From an uncultured Terriglobus sp. (GTDB lineage Bacteria > Acidobacteriota > Terriglobia > Terriglobales > Acidobacteriaceae): 6,954 nt of DNA. Positions 6,308 through 6,954 of the stretch are shown one piece after another. Below the pieces are notes generated by a model, which searched no databases, was not told the origin of the DNA, and saw nothing but the letters and a program-made list of their open reading frames with translations. Position numbers and translations under genes: made by a program. Positions within the stretch are counted from its first letter, which is position 1. Every line of letters starts with the position of its first letter. Location of the stretch: assembly GCA_937859825.1 (NCBI GenBank), contig CALMAP010000404.1, forward strand, positions 4,082 to 11,035, read 5' to 3'.

Positions 6308-6954
6308 CTAGTTCTGCTTCCTGGAGAAGAGACGTTGCAGGAAATTCAGTGACTCGGTGTCGCCGCGATTTGCCGCCTCACGCATGCCGGTCACAGGCCC
6401 GTGAAGAAACTTGTTCATCATCGACCGGGTCATCGCCTCAACGGCAGCCTGCTGCTCCGGCGTCATGCCTGCGAGCTTGCCACGGTTGCGTTCCAGTTCC
6501 GCAAGCCGCAGTTGCTCCGCATGCTGCTGCAGCGCAAGGATCGTGGGCACCGCATCCAGTGTTTGCAGATTCTGGTGGAAACGCTCCACCTCGTCCGTCA
6601 CGATACGCTCGGCTTCCGCGGCTTCATTGGACCGCTGGGTCAGGTTCTGCGCTGCGACCTGTTGCAGATCGTCGATGGAGTAAACAAACGCACCCTCAAC
6701 CCGGTTCACCGCGGGATCAACATCCCTGGGCACGGCGATGTCGATAAAGAAGACCGGCTTGCCGCGCCGTTTGTGCAGGATCACCTGTGCGTCGGCGACA
6801 TTGAACAGGTGCTGGCCCGCCCCGGTAGACGTGATGATGATGTCTGCTTTGGGCGCGTGTACCTGCAGATCGGCAAACGGCACGGCAAGACCATGGAACT
6901 CCGCAGCCAGCCGCTGCGCACGCTCGGCCGTGCGGTTCGCCACCAGGATCTGAT
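6308..6954 (-). CDS. hemA: Glutamyl-tRNA reductase HemA (C-terminal half, cut by window edge)
   Basis: NADPH-dependent reductase that converts glutamyl-tRNA(Glu) to glutamate-1-semialdehyde, the first committed and usually rate-limiting step of the C5 route to haem. Only about 214 codons are present, roughly half of the usual ~420 residues. The catalytic N-terminal domain with its active-site Cys lies beyond position 6954, and the frame stays open to the edge. The visible part holds the end of the NADPH-binding Rossmann domain (ILVANRTAERAQRLA, ADIIITSTGAGQHLF and FFIDIAVPRDVDPAV) and the linker VYSIDDLQQVAAQN. After these comes the helical dimerisation domain with KFLHGPVTGMREAA near the end. 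Finding it just upstream of hemC and hemD fits a hemACD operon and shows that the organism uses the C5 pathway rather than ALA synthase. Confidence 0.95.
   Translation of the reverse strand, partial: QILVANRTAERAQRLAAEFHGLAVPFADLQVHAPKADIIITSTGAGQHLFNVADAQVILHKRRGKPVFFIDIAVPRDVDPAVNRVEGAFVYSIDDLQQVAAQNLTQRSNEAAEAERIVTDEVERFHQNLQTLDAVPTILALQQHAEQLRLAELERNRGKLAGMTPEQQAAVEAMTRSMMNKFLHGPVTGMREAANRGDTESLNFLQRLFSRKQN

Overview
The window looks like ordinary housekeeping chromosome from a GC-rich bacterium. It is gene-dense and mostly operonic, and I see no insertion sequence, phage, CRISPR, rRNA or tRNA signal. The protein sequences and the gene order (early haem genes joined to hrcA-grpE-dnaJ with no dnaK) suggest a member of Acidobacteriota, perhaps the Terriglobia (Granulicella/Terriglobus/Edaphobacter-like). 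That placement is inference from general resemblance, not a search result.

Layout. Two genes lie on the + strand at the left: rsmE (16S rRNA m3U1498 methyltransferase, 112-834) and a small four-helix DoxX-like membrane protein (880-1269). They converge on a six-gene minus-strand cluster that fills the rest of the window. In its direction of transcription (right to left) the cluster is hemA (3' half only, cut by the window edge), hemC, hemD, hrcA, grpE, dnaJ. The two convergent units are separated by one perfect 17-bp inverted repeat (1268-1305), which probably terminates transcription from both sides. The first 111 bases hold no gene I can identify.

How the genes work together. HemA reduces glutamyl-tRNA to glutamate-1-semialdehyde (C5 pathway). 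HemC polymerises porphobilinogen to hydroxymethylbilane, and HemD closes and inverts ring D to give uroporphyrinogen III. HrcA is the class I heat-shock repressor. GrpE is the nucleotide-exchange factor and DnaJ the J-domain co-chaperone of DnaK. The DnaK gene itself is not between grpE and dnaJ, its usual place, so it must be encoded elsewhere. Short gaps (hemC to hemD 3 bases, hemA to hemC 29 bases) suggest co-transcription at least through hemD, and possibly through dnaJ. I see no CIRCE operator in the window.

I did not find a convincing undescribed system. The points most worth checking are the extra ~40-residue segment in HemC, the haem/heat-shock gene linkage with dnaK missing and no CIRCE visible, and several non-ATG starts.
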